From positions 155,048 through 219,047 of the forward strand of contig JAXGMN010000023.1 in NCBI GenBank assembly GCA_040768665.1: DNA of 64,000 nucleotides. Direction: 5' to 3'. Under the pieces are notes generated by a model. It saw only the letters and a list, made by a program, of their open reading frames with translations, was not told the origin of the DNA and made no database searches. Position 1 is the first letter of the stretch. Every line of letters starts with the position of its first letter. The stretch is from JABWBD01 sp040768665 (GTDB lineage: Bacteria; Planctomycetota; Planctomycetia; Pirellulales; Thermoguttaceae). Shown here one piece after another: positions 45,801 through 54,119 of the stretch. Position numbers and translations under genes: made by a program.

Positions 45801-46266
45801 TAAATGCCACCTGTTTCAGATCCGCGTTGGGAGCGCGACCGACGGGAGGGATGAAGTGGGCCAGGTCGAAAGAGACTTCGCGCCAGTCGGTGAAATCGAG
45901 AGTGATGCCGTCGGATTTGTTGATGTAGTAGGCGGTGTTCTCTCCGGGCTCAGCGTGGCCGAGCTGAAGTGTGAGCCGATGGGCTGAGCCATCGCCCTTG
46001 ATCCAGAACCGGATGGTTCCGGCCTCGGTGAGGTCGAGTTCGGCAGGTGCGTGCCAGGTTGCCCAACCGAAGTCGAACTTGCCGAAGGTCGTGGTCCATT
46101 GCAGGGATCCGCCGCGCTCGGGGGATGGTTCAAGCGTGCAGTTTTCCTTCGTCCGCCATTGTTTCATCTCGGGGTTGTCGAGAGTCCAGCGGAAGAGTTC
46201 CTGCTGGGCGGCGAAGACGGCTGCGAGCGCGAAGAGGGTACAGAGGGAGGCAGGGGTTTTTATCAT
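42895..46266 (-). CDS. Large secreted alpha-toroid protein, polysaccharide lyase/hydrolase candidate
   Basis: 1123 residues with an N-terminal signal (LCTLFALAAVFAAQ). Two beta-sandwich carbohydrate-binding-like domains follow (about 25-180, and about 205-365 starting LPNPGFELDLDADRQPDF). A coiled-coil spacer (about 370-440) leads to an all-helical region (about 470-720) with Tyr, His and Trp-rich segments such as FSYHGFQNECFVYHRINVAH, and a C-terminal beta-sandwich. This order resembles PL8/heparinase-type or GH-toroid enzymes. I do not claim a family. Its stop overlaps the next gene's start. Confidence 0.65.
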   Translation of the reverse strand: MIKTPASLCTLFALAAVFAAQQELFRWTLDNPEMKQWRTKENCTLEPSPERGGSLQWTTTFGKFDFGWATWHAPAELDLTEAGTIRFWIKGDGSAHRLTLQLGHAEPGENTAYYINKSDGITLDFTDWREVSFDLAHFIPPVGRAPNADLKQVAFIEFFLTRAGESAEARLLLDDVRVLKATPEQAAALAEYHAIYAKAAQKEPQLDGSNILPNPGFELDLDADRQPDFWRSGDWKTGSNAAWETAAAHDGNRSIRVECANDQQRGSFSFRPPAASGPWVFDAWYRTERMEAEARKGPVARLIAVDDEGKQCAAHHVYGEPTGGQWQPLTLSFELPAGVNHINLDLFNFFAPGVVWWDDVSLRFDTAEVARREERRRLNAEHAAQAAARIDEIAAAVEKLPDATTEQKLKKAVLRWAVEDAQASLAAGLGTSAKNVLADIESLLAKDIGRRVEPPKELLPPVKDFEDNPYAQGLLSRVRSVLKSTARYQKGDEGYKQINNAWTFSSLGNSLYAGTWGLCHPESPHAADPDLLAGVLRLMQAIFQNHRGGDFNPDREAVHGRDPNINRFTFVPTFEAFLLLTATYPDLVLPSKRSEWLDSAKVATEYQIETYGVRAENEPPECYYANMDVHYMLMLELASRMFDSPRYHEEAERFCKLTADMLYPDGAFSYHGFQNECFVYHRINVAHLARYWQLTGSELARDTVVKSRPYYPYNVEPGGVPEYYTDCFWKHYWSGLSPIGPEIVAGMTGCPQNRRLAKEELRWEKPNDYYAIYAATLYRPDIQDEPLPDKHLFYDRNVEGPRGRFGRWSFAGTTRFFGEGQQGKDTFVGGMVVDEPARRYPLNAALQVVTSQFRLEPRKPYEGNCRRWRECRYLSQDERNAVTIAGDFAMLTTRYRIQNVAWGGKSTLTDWAGNQQWILTPHRLVGVLEIEPLSDQRAYSIHGRIRFGLEKEIQRKDNARFQYGSLVCRLHEHNYADIITDKSETFYIDKPEKFRSMEIVLRDPRSIETDEQEPLTYSEGTRQFFTVEVLPEWSTPAESVRRIATPEGLRGLEVHFDGQWLFLAHNPTDTPIPFETTLSWADGTLSLHTSGSHSPAPKPFNATEGKIKLDIPPHGHVVLEKSS

Positions 46267-46363
46267 GGTTGGGCTTCGGGAGGGAGAGGTGTGCAGTTGA
46301 CGGAGGGCCAGAAGACGTTCGGGTAATGGGGTCTTGGGTAGCCAAACGTGATCGGTAATTCTG

Positions 46364-46414
46364 TAGCCGGGGAACCTTGTTCACCTGCCAGACGAGCTGG
46401 CAGGGGTCTGGTGT
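46364..46414. repeat. 51-bp direct repeat, copy 1, with hairpin
   Basis: Identical to 46430-46480. It contains the perfect stem CCTGCCAG/CTGGCAGG (46384-46391 with 46397-46404) around the loop ACGAG. Confidence 0.92.
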
Positions 46415-46429
46415 ACTGTAGGCTCTTGC

Positions 46430-46480
46430 TAGCCGGGGAACCTTGTTCACCTGCCAGACGAGCTGGCAGGGGTCTGGTGT
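46430..46480. repeat. 51-bp direct repeat, copy 2, with hairpin
   Basis: Exact second copy, with 15 bases between the copies (66-bp period). Carries the same 8-bp stem. Two copies only, so it is not a CRISPR array. Confidence 0.92.
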
Positions 46481-46496
46481 TGTGGTTTCATTGGCG

Positions 46497-49400
46497 TTAT
46501 TCACGGAACGGTAAGAGGCAGACGTTGTCGATCAGGACCGTGCCGGTGGCCTGGTGGAGCTGGAGAGAAAGGACCGAAGGGGATACGTCGGCCGGAATGT
46601 CGATGACGAATTCGCGACGGAGCCAGCGGTCGCCGGTATCGGTGATCATCGACTCGCGTTGGCCGAGGTTCCCGCCGGCGCTGCCTCCGCGGCGGACGTG
46701 AAGGTAGCTGTTGAAACTGCCCATCGTGTCCTTCGGGGACAGCGGGGATTCGACGACACGGACTTCATAGGACAGCGCATACTTTCCGGGCGAATGAACG
46801 ATGTCGTGGATCGGGTGGGTCCACTTGAAGACCCGGCTGCGCATCATGTCGGGGTCATTGGCTTGAATTCGCATGCACCCGTCGCCGCGCCGGGATTGGC
46901 GGACCCGTGCGAAGGTGCCGTCGGGGACCGACTCGGGCCGGTTGGTCGACACGCGCCAGGGCGATGTATCCTCTGATTCGAAGTCGCCGCTAGTGAGGAG
47001 ATTGGGGGCATCGGCGTGGATGGCGCGGTCGAAAAGGAGCATGGCGCCTTTGTCCAAGCGGTAATTGGGCCCGCCGGTTTTGACAGCGGCGAACCACGGA
47101 CCGCCCGGGGCGTTGTTCTTCCGGAGGCCGAGATTGAAGCGGAGATGGCGCATGTCGCTCAGATCGACACCGAACGCGTCGACCGGGACGCGAAGTTCGC
47201 AGGTCCAGGCGCCGTCGGATTGGATTTTGGCAGCGTAGACGACGGACCGGCCGAACCGCTCGGCCGACTCCGCATCCGCACCGCCATCGGTGACGGCCTC
47301 GAGCTTGCCGGAGGGATAGCCGTGCAGGACAAAAGTCTTGCCCAGCCGGCGATGGGAAAACGGGGCAAAGTCGAACTCGGCGCCGCCCGAGCCGTCTTTG
47401 CCCCACGTTCCGCCTTCCGCCAGCGGACGGTCGCCGGCCGCGGTGGCGCGGACGGCGAAGTAAAGGTGCGTGCCGTCGAAGAGGGCATAGGCATCGCCGC
47501 CGAAGGGAAGTTCGTGGGATTGCTTCCCCAGAGACGCCAACGGGATCGAACGAGCGGGCTGCCATCCCGGCCATTCGTCTTGGGCCACGGTTCCGTTAAT
47601 TGCGGGGGCTGTGTCGGTGGCGTAAGCACGAAACGCGGCCAGGGCGGTCGGGTCGGCGGAATAGCGGGCTTCGTAGTCGAACTTGGGTTTTGAATCGACG
47701 TGACGGGCCGAGGCGAAGTCGGGACGTTCGAAAAGGGCGCGGGCATCGGTCAGCCCGGTCACCGAGGGTAGATCGGAAACGGCAGCGGTGCCCCAAGCTC
47801 CCGTGGCGAAGGTGAGCTGTCGGGCGACGGCAACCGCAGTGGGAAGCGGCTGGGGCTGGTGCCAGTTTGAGGGAGTGAACGTCAAGGTTGTCGAGGCCCC
47901 GGCGTCTCCGCCGACTTCAACCTGGATGGATTCCAGGATTGGCATCAGCAAACGGACAAGCATGGTACCTGAGGCTCTGCTCACGGCGACGCCATTGCGA
48001 TGGCCGGGCAACCAGTGCTCGCCGCCGTATTCGTACGCGCCGATGTCCGGGGCTTTGTCCTCAAAAGGGGCCGTCACGCCGTCGACGGCTCGCCCGGCGT
48101 CGATCAAAGGGGAATCCGGGCGGGGGCGGAAATCGAATTCGTCGGGAGCAACGAGCTTGGGATCTCCTTTGGTGAGGTTGTTGGAATGATCGCCGGGCAG
48201 GGGCGTTGGCGTCGGTCGGCGGCTGGCGACGATCTCGGCGGCACAGTTGTTGACTAGCAGGCTGTCTTCGTTCTGGTTTTGATAGGCCGGGACGTGCTCC
48301 TGCCACCATTTGTCTGGTTCGGGGCCGCTGTTGAAATGGATATCGGAGGCGCCGTTGGCGAAACAGGTGTTGTTGTAGACGCGGTTCTTCCCTCCCTTGG
48401 CAACGATTGCGTCCTGGGCGATGTTCCAGAGGACGTTGTGGTGGACCCGCATGCCGCGGGTCTTGTCGTCGCCGCGAATGCCGAGCGAGTGGTTCGGAGA
48501 GAGCGAGTCGTGCACCCAGTTGTAGCGAAACTCGATTCCATTGGCCGCGGGCATTGCGGTGTACAAGAGCGAGACGTCGGCGCTGATCAGGCCGCCGTGG
48601 TGGACATGGTTGTACTCGACGATCGTGTCGGGACCGCTGCAGTTGAGGATCGTGTTGCCGACGTTATAGAGGGTATTGTGGCGTGCGACATTGGCGGGCC
48701 TGTCGATGCCCTGCATGCCTCGCAGCGCCACGGCGGTGTAGTGCAAGGTACCGGTCCAGTTGACGTCGTGAACGACGCAGTTCTCGATGACGTTCCGCTC
48801 CCCCTGCAACACGACGCCGAAATTGGGGCAATGCTCGAAAGAGCAGGAGCGAATGACGTTTTCCTTGCCGCGGACGACCGTTCCGGGACAGGACTTCTGT
48901 TTGCCTTTCTCCTCGGCGTTGGGGACTCCACGGGCGTAGGCCGGATACAGCAGGTTGCAGTACTGGACGACGCATGCCTCGCAGTCGTTCAGTTGGAGAG
49001 AGCAGCCGAAGAAGCGGAATCCGGAGATTTCAACGTGCTTGAGCTTCTCGGCCAGGAAGCCGTAGTCGCGCTGCTTCGCTCGCAGGGCCAGGTTTTCGGG
49101 TTTCAGTCCGGCAGGCGGGATCAGGCTCAGGGTGCCGTCGTCGGCCAGGTGCCATTCGCCCGGGGCGTCGAGCGCTTCGCGTTTGCCACACAGGTAATAG
49201 TAGTCGTCGTGCCACCAGCGGCGACCTTCCGTGTGGAAGGGGTTCATAGAGATCGCGTACGGGAGGGTATCGCTGCCCGGCTGGTAGCCTTCGACGGTGC
49301 GACTCCAGGACCAGAACTGGTGGGCGACGTTGAGGATGGCGGTTGCGTCGTTCCAGTCGATGCCGGTGGCGGCCAGTTCGGGATCGCGCAACTTCTGGTA

Positions 49401-49862
49401 CTCGCTTTCGGGACCGGCGGCAGCCCAGCCGTCGCGGGTGAGGATACGGTCAGGTGGGCAGTTGGGCCAGCGGGCCTCGGTGAGCACCGTGTCGTCGGCA
49501 AAGAGTTGCTCGAAGGTCAGGTCGGTCTTGGTCGTGAATACGCCATCTTCACCGCGACTGAGAGATCCGCGAATCGGTTCGGTGCCGTCCAGGAGCACGG
49601 TCTCGCCGGGGTAGGCACGGATGCGGACCGGTCGGCCGGGTGAGCCGCTGGTTGAGAGTCGGACGGTTTCGCGATAGACACCGGCGCGGACATAGCAGGT
49701 GTCATCGGGCGAGAGGGAGTCGGCGGCCTTCTGGATGGTGCGAAATGGCCTGCCCAGTGTTCCGGGATTGGCATCGTTTCCGTCCGGGGAGACGAAGAGG
49801 TTTGCGGCAGAGACCGGCCAGGTGCCGACCAGGAGGATTGCGAAAGCGATCAGTCGTTGCAT
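46497..49862 (-). CDS. Secreted beta-helix protein with CBM9-like domain
   Basis: 1121 residues. The signal (LIAFAILLVGTWPVSA) is followed by NLFVSPDGNDANPGTLGRPF, the typical beta-helix opening. Helix coils span about 60-620, with Asn-rich turns (VIENCVVHDVN, IVEYNHVHHGG, MRVHHNVLWNI, VYNNTCFANG). A CBM9-like domain (about 755-960: INGTVAQDEWPGWQPAR, YALFDGTHLYFAVRA) and a CBM4-like C-terminal sandwich (LLTSGDFESEDTSPW to the end) complete it. It most likely binds and cuts or remodels a polysaccharide; the chemistry is not visible. Confidence 0.78.
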   Translation of the reverse strand: MQRLIAFAILLVGTWPVSAANLFVSPDGNDANPGTLGRPFRTIQKAADSLSPDDTCYVRAGVYRETVRLSTSGSPGRPVRIRAYPGETVLLDGTEPIRGSLSRGEDGVFTTKTDLTFEQLFADDTVLTEARWPNCPPDRILTRDGWAAAGPESEYQKLRDPELAATGIDWNDATAILNVAHQFWSWSRTVEGYQPGSDTLPYAISMNPFHTEGRRWWHDDYYYLCGKREALDAPGEWHLADDGTLSLIPPAGLKPENLALRAKQRDYGFLAEKLKHVEISGFRFFGCSLQLNDCEACVVQYCNLLYPAYARGVPNAEEKGKQKSCPGTVVRGKENVIRSCSFEHCPNFGVVLQGERNVIENCVVHDVNWTGTLHYTAVALRGMQGIDRPANVARHNTLYNVGNTILNCSGPDTIVEYNHVHHGGLISADVSLLYTAMPAANGIEFRYNWVHDSLSPNHSLGIRGDDKTRGMRVHHNVLWNIAQDAIVAKGGKNRVYNNTCFANGASDIHFNSGPEPDKWWQEHVPAYQNQNEDSLLVNNCAAEIVASRRPTPTPLPGDHSNNLTKGDPKLVAPDEFDFRPRPDSPLIDAGRAVDGVTAPFEDKAPDIGAYEYGGEHWLPGHRNGVAVSRASGTMLVRLLMPILESIQVEVGGDAGASTTLTFTPSNWHQPQPLPTAVAVARQLTFATGAWGTAAVSDLPSVTGLTDARALFERPDFASARHVDSKPKFDYEARYSADPTALAAFRAYATDTAPAINGTVAQDEWPGWQPARSIPLASLGKQSHELPFGGDAYALFDGTHLYFAVRATAAGDRPLAEGGTWGKDGSGGAEFDFAPFSHRRLGKTFVLHGYPSGKLEAVTDGGADAESAERFGRSVVYAAKIQSDGAWTCELRVPVDAFGVDLSDMRHLRFNLGLRKNNAPGGPWFAAVKTGGPNYRLDKGAMLLFDRAIHADAPNLLTSGDFESEDTSPWRVSTNRPESVPDGTFARVRQSRRGDGCMRIQANDPDMMRSRVFKWTHPIHDIVHSPGKYALSYEVRVVESPLSPKDTMGSFNSYLHVRRGGSAGGNLGQRESMITDTGDRWLRREFVIDIPADVSPSVLSLQLHQATGTVLIDNVCLLPFRE

Positions 49863-50051
49863 TGGGGTGCCTTTTTCGGAGGTGATCGTCGCCGGGCCGG
49901 CTCCGGTTTCCAGGGGACGGGGCCGATGTGGAGTTGGTGGTCAGGATTTCATTTTTCCAGATTCCGCGTCGGTTCGCCAATCGGACGAGGGAATCGAAGG
50001 GAGCGGCTGTGAAAAAAGGCTCGGCTACGCAACGCACCACGCCAACGTTCT

Positions 50052-50118
50052 TGGCACCAAAATACATCAACTGGCCGAAAAATGGACCAGTTCCCGGCCG
50101 CCCCGCGAACGGCTACCC
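50052..50118. repeat. Truncated family-2 repeat
   Basis: Matches the right half of the element at 53980: CACCAAAATACATCAACTGG and CCGAAAAATGGACCA, ending in CGAACGGCTACC, a decayed form of GTGAACGGTTACC. Confidence 0.6.
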
Positions 50119-50330
50119 GGTAGAAGGGAAATTACGCCTTCCGGAAAGTGGAAACGGTTCGCACGGATGAGAGGAACAGGTTCAGGACGACGAGGACGTG
50201 AAGAAGGCAGTCAAAAGATGGCCGTTAAGAAATGAGGAGGGGAGGACGGAGGGAGACTGGATGCCGGAGCGAGGTGCTGACGATGGAACAGGGTGCATGG
50301 AGCATGGAGATTGGAGAACGAAACGCGGAG

Positions 50331-50370
50331 CCGGGAGCGACCCGCCGCGGGTGCGGCGGGTCGCTCCCGG
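50331..50370. repeat. Perfect 18-bp hairpin
   Basis: CCGGGAGCGACCCGCCGC (50331-50348) pairs exactly with 50353-50370 around the loop GGGT. It has no T-run on either side. It lies downstream of the hydF stop but about 200 bases away. Confidence 0.8.
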
Positions 50371-50569
50371 GACTGGCCGGCAGGGGTCTTGGGGAACGGA
50401 GTGAATTGTCAAAGCTTAATTGTGTTCAGGTGTATACTGATTTCTGCCCTGGGTCCAAAACCTGTCGTTCTCGTGCCACAAACTTCCCGGGATACGTTCG
50501 ATCTTGCCCTCGACGCGAGCCGTTCCGCCCCGACCGGACTAAAGTCCGCTCTACAAAGAAACCGCGGAC

Positions 50570-51832
50570 TTAGTCGTGGACGGGCACGTGGACTGAGCCG
50601 GCGGCCGATCGAAGGCGACGGTAGGTCTCCAGGGCGTCGGGAAACGGCTCGAGGGCCCGGTCGAAAATGCCCAGCGTATACGCGATCGTCATGCCATAGT
50701 TGCAGATCGGAACTCCGGCCTGCCGGCAGCGAAGCATGCGGGTGAGCACCTCGCGGCGGTTCCACATGCACGCGCCGCAGTGGACGACGAGCCGGTAGCC
50801 GGCCAGATCGTCCGGAAAATCATGCCCCTGGGTCGTATGGATGGCCAAATCGCCTCCGACATATTGTTTCAGCCATCGCGGGATCTTCACCCGCCCGATG
50901 TCGTCGCCGATCGGGTGGTGGCTGCATGCCTCGGCGATCAGCACCCGGTCGCCCGGCTTGAGACGCTCGATGGCGATCGCCCCGTCGACAAACTGGCTCA
51001 GGTCGCCCTTCTGCCGGGCGAAGAGAATGGAAAACGAGGTCATCTTCACCCCCGGCGGCGTGTCGGCGGAAACCTTCAGGAACGCCTGGGAATCGGTTAC
51101 CACGAGCAACGGCGGCCGGTTGAGCCGGGCGAGCGCGTCGCGGAGTTCCCGCTCCTTGACGACCATCGCGTAGGCGTCGCTGTCGAGCAGTTCGCGGATC
51201 GTCTGGACCTGCGGCTGGATCAGCCGGCCTTTGGGGGCCTCCTTGTCGATCGGCACGACGAGCACCGCCAGCTCGCCGGCGGGCACGAGGTCGGAAAGGA
51301 TGGGCGGAGTGTTGATAAACTGTTCGGGCGCGGCGGCGATCAGGGCCTCGCGGAGCTCGAGGATGCCGCGGCCATTGGTAGCGACCGTCTCCACGTGCGC
51401 GGTCTTCGCCGCCTGCAGCCTGGAGGCCAACTCGGCGCTCGGCCGCCCGAGATCGGCCTTGTTAAAGGCCACAATCACGGGGATGTGGCGGCTGCGGAGC
51501 TCGTCGACCATCCGCTCTTCGAATTCGCCCCACTCGCCCGCGCTGGCGACCACGATGCCGACATCGGTGCGATCCAGCACCTGGGTGGTTCGTCTGACCC
51601 GCTGTTGACCGAGCGCGCCCGCGTCGTCGATTCCCGCGGTGTCGATGAAGAGTACCGGCCCGACGGGGAGCAATTCCATCGGCTTCTCGACGGGATCGGT
51701 CGTGGTGCCCGCAACTTCCGAGACAATCGAAACCTGCTGGCGCGTCATTGCGTTGAGCAGCGACGACTTGCCGGCATTGCGGCGTCCGAATAAACCGATA
51801 TGTAGACGAAAGCTTTTGGGAGCAGTACGCAT
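50570..51832 (-). CDS. hydF: [FeFe]-hydrogenase maturation GTPase HydF
   Basis: 420 residues, the standard HydF length. HydF is the scaffold that receives the 2Fe precursor made by HydE/HydG and delivers it to HydA. The N-terminal G domain has LHIGLFGRRNAGKSSLLNAM, the switch region EVAGTTTDPV, DTAG and FNKADLG. The middle part is the dimerisation domain. The C-terminal iron-sulfur motif CxH-x45-HCxxC is present as ACSHHP and VVHCGACMWNR. No hydA, hydE or hydG is in the window. The start has no clear ribosome binding site. Confidence 0.93.
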   Translation of the reverse strand: MRTAPKSFRLHIGLFGRRNAGKSSLLNAMTRQQVSIVSEVAGTTTDPVEKPMELLPVGPVLFIDTAGIDDAGALGQQRVRRTTQVLDRTDVGIVVASAGEWGEFEERMVDELRSRHIPVIVAFNKADLGRPSAELASRLQAAKTAHVETVATNGRGILELREALIAAAPEQFINTPPILSDLVPAGELAVLVVPIDKEAPKGRLIQPQVQTIRELLDSDAYAMVVKERELRDALARLNRPPLLVVTDSQAFLKVSADTPPGVKMTSFSILFARQKGDLSQFVDGAIAIERLKPGDRVLIAEACSHHPIGDDIGRVKIPRWLKQYVGGDLAIHTTQGHDFPDDLAGYRLVVHCGACMWNRREVLTRMLRCRQAGVPICNYGMTIAYTLGIFDRALEPFPDALETYRRLRSAAGSVHVPVHD

Positions 51833-52072
51833 GGGTGGCTAGGGAGCGATTGCCCCATCGGTGGAGTTGACGTTCAGGTGCCGTAGCCCTTCATTTTATG
51901 GTTTATTCGTCGGTCCAGGCACCGGCTGGACTCGCCGAACGGAAACTGCCGCGGCAAACGACCAAGAAGAGGCTGTTGCACCGTCGCATAGGCTATCGTC
52001 CCTTGGTTGCCAACCATGTCAGGCTGGCGTAAACTGGGGCGTTTTGGACTACTGAAGCGATTGACGACAAGT

Positions 52073-53950
52073 ATGCAACCTTCTGTAATGAATGGCCTGA
52101 AACTTCCGCCGGGGCTGTCGGGACTCCTTCAGGCGGCCCGTTCCGTGACGGTCCCCAAGAGCCGCGAGGAACTTTTTGCCCTTGCTCTTGGTACGGGTGA
52201 GACCGACTCCTTTGAAGTCGCCTACGAAGTGCCGGGCAAGGGCCGGGTGGTCGAGGCGGTCGTGGTTCGTTGCCGCAACGGCCTGGCGGTCAACTACCTG
52301 GAGTCGTACATGCGGCGGCGGGACCCCGAGTCGATGGTCGTGGCCGACGACTACCCTACCGACAAACCTCGCTATCAAGAGCGATTCGGGCAGCCGTTCG
52401 CCCCCGTCCGGCAGGAGATCCTCGACTGGCTGTCAACCCAGGACCTAGTCCTGGTGCCATTCTATGCCGGTGGTCGCAGGCTTGGCTATGGGGCCGTGAT
52501 GGTCGCGCCGGCGAACGCCGCGTTTTTCGCGGCCGCCCTGGCGCATCTGCAGGGGCTCATCCCGGCTGACGAGCTCAGTGAGACGTTCGAGCCTCGGGCG
52601 GTGGTCTACGTTGCCCCGCCGTTTCGTCACACGCACTGCGAAGGCCGCCAGATCGTTGTCCACCACCGCAACGACCGGCTGCACGAGGTCTTTTCGCTGA
52701 ACCTCTATCCCGGTCCCAGCGCGAAGAAGGGCATATACGGCGTACTCCTCTCGCTTGGCGAGAGCGAGGGCTGGCTGACGCTCCATGGATCGACCGTCGA
52801 GGTTGTCACGCCGTATGACAATATTCTGACGCTCATGCACGAGGGAGCCAGCGGCGGGGGCAAGAGCGAGATGCTGGAATACCCGCACCGTGAAGCCGAC
52901 GGCCGCCTGCTCATCGGCACCAATGTGGTCAGCGGCGAGCAGAGATACGTGTCGCTTACGCAAGGGTGTATTCTGCATCCGGTGACGGACGACATGGCGC
53001 TGTGCCCACCGCAGTTGCAGAAGGACAGCCGGAAGGTAGTGGTTACCGATGCCGAAAACGCCTGGTTCGTTCGTGTCGACCATATCACCGACTACGGCGT
53101 GGACCCGCACTTGGAGCGGATGTGCATACGGCCGAGCGAACCACTGGTCCTGTTGAACCTCGACGCCGTCCCGGGCGCGACCTGCCTGATCTGGGAGCAC
53201 GTTGAGGACGCGCCGGGCAAGCCGTGTCCGAACCCTCGCGTGATCCTGCCGCGGCACGCGGTGCCGGGCGTCGTCGACCGCCCCGTGGAGGTCGACGTGC
53301 GGAGCTTCGGAGTGCGAACCCCGCCCTGCACGCGCGAGAACCCGACCTACGGGATTCTCGGCTTTTTGCACTTCCTTCCGCCTGCGTTAGGATGGCTCTG
53401 GCGGCTTGTCTCCCCGCGCGGACATGCGAATCCCAGCATCACGCAGACCGAGGGGATGAGCAGCGAGGGGGTCGGCTCGTACTGGCCGTTCGCCACGGGG
53501 CTTCGCGTCGACCAGGCCAACTTGCTGCTTCGCCAGATCGTCGAGACCCCGGGGACGCGCTTCGTCCTGATCCCGAACCAGCATGTCGGGGCATGGCGCG
53601 TCGGGTTCATGCCGCAGTGGCTGGCTCGCGAATACCTGGCTCGCCGCGGCGGAGCGAAGTTCCGGCCCGAACAGCTTACTGCGGCCCGATGCCCGTTGTT
53701 GGGCTACGCCTTGTTCTTTATGCAGATCGAGGGCACCCAGATTCCCCACTGGCTGCTGGAGGTCGACAAGCAGTCCGAGGTCGGCACCGAGGGGTACGAC
53801 CGGGGAGCGGAGATCCTCACGCGGTTCTTCCACCGCGAGTTGCATCAGTATCTCGAAGACCGCGGACTCGATCCCCTGGGACGCAAGATCATCGATTGCT
53901 GTCTTCGCGGCGGGACGCTTGCGGACTACGAGAAGTTGATCGCCATGTAG
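52073..53950 (+). CDS. DUF4914 protein with PEPCK-like P-loop
   Basis: About 625 residues. The best start is uncertain: ATG at 52073 or 52088, neither with a good ribosome binding site. It looks like the DUF4914 group found in Bacteroidetes and planctomycetes. The striking feature is LMHEGASGGGKSEMLEYPHR near residue 260, a nucleotide-binding loop of the type in PEP carboxykinase and HPr kinase, with AWFVRVDHITDYGVDPHLER further on. It may be a kinase or carboxykinase-like enzyme of unknown substrate. No membrane segments or signal are seen. Confidence 0.75.
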   Translation: MQPSVMNGLKLPPGLSGLLQAARSVTVPKSREELFALALGTGETDSFEVAYEVPGKGRVVEAVVVRCRNGLAVNYLESYMRRRDPESMVVADDYPTDKPRYQERFGQPFAPVRQEILDWLSTQDLVLVPFYAGGRRLGYGAVMVAPANAAFFAAALAHLQGLIPADELSETFEPRAVVYVAPPFRHTHCEGRQIVVHHRNDRLHEVFSLNLYPGPSAKKGIYGVLLSLGESEGWLTLHGSTVEVVTPYDNILTLMHEGASGGGKSEMLEYPHREADGRLLIGTNVVSGEQRYVSLTQGCILHPVTDDMALCPPQLQKDSRKVVVTDAENAWFVRVDHITDYGVDPHLERMCIRPSEPLVLLNLDAVPGATCLIWEHVEDAPGKPCPNPRVILPRHAVPGVVDRPVEVDVRSFGVRTPPCTRENPTYGILGFLHFLPPALGWLWRLVSPRGHANPSITQTEGMSSEGVGSYWPFATGLRVDQANLLLRQIVETPGTRFVLIPNQHVGAWRVGFMPQWLAREYLARRGGAKFRPEQLTAARCPLLGYALFFMQIEGTQIPHWLLEVDKQSEVGTEGYDRGAEILTRFFHRELHQYLEDRGLDPLGRKIIDCCLRGGTLADYEKLIAM

Positions 53951-53979
53951 TCGGCGGCAACGGTCTCACCAAACGAAGG

Positions 53980-54103
53980 GTAACCGTTCACAGGGCGGAA
54001 GAGAGGGGGACAGGTCCATGTTTTCGGCCGATGTCTTTGACGCCAAAATACTCGAACTGTCCGAAAAATGGACCAATGCTCGGCCGCGGGCGTGAATGGT
54101 TAC
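53980..54103. repeat. 124-bp palindromic repeat, family 2, copy 1
   Basis: Ends GTAACCGTTCAC and GTGAATGGTTAC. The inner palindrome GGGGACAGGTCCATGTTTTC pairs with GAAAAATGGACC. The same length as the inverted copy at 59293. It fills the gap between DUF4914 and the gene at 54120, ending 16 bases before that start. Confidence 0.88.
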
Positions 54104-54119
54104 AACGAAGGAAACTTCC

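Larger units (their letters stand above)
46267..46496. other. Intergenic region with tandem hairpin repeat
   Basis: 230 bases between two minus-strand genes. Besides the two 51-bp repeats listed separately I see no gene. These structures would be transcribed downstream of the beta-helix gene and upstream of the toroid gene. Confidence 0.6.
49863..50569. other. Intergenic region with repeats, no gene recognised
   Basis: About 700 bases between two minus-strand genes. It holds the degraded half of a 124-bp family-2 repeat (50052-50118), a very stable hairpin (50331-50370) and purine-rich sequence. No frame in it looks like protein. Confidence 0.6.

Noticed and set aside
46364..46480. Possible CRISPR array
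   Set aside because: There are only two repeats, the spacer is 15 bases and no cas genes are near.
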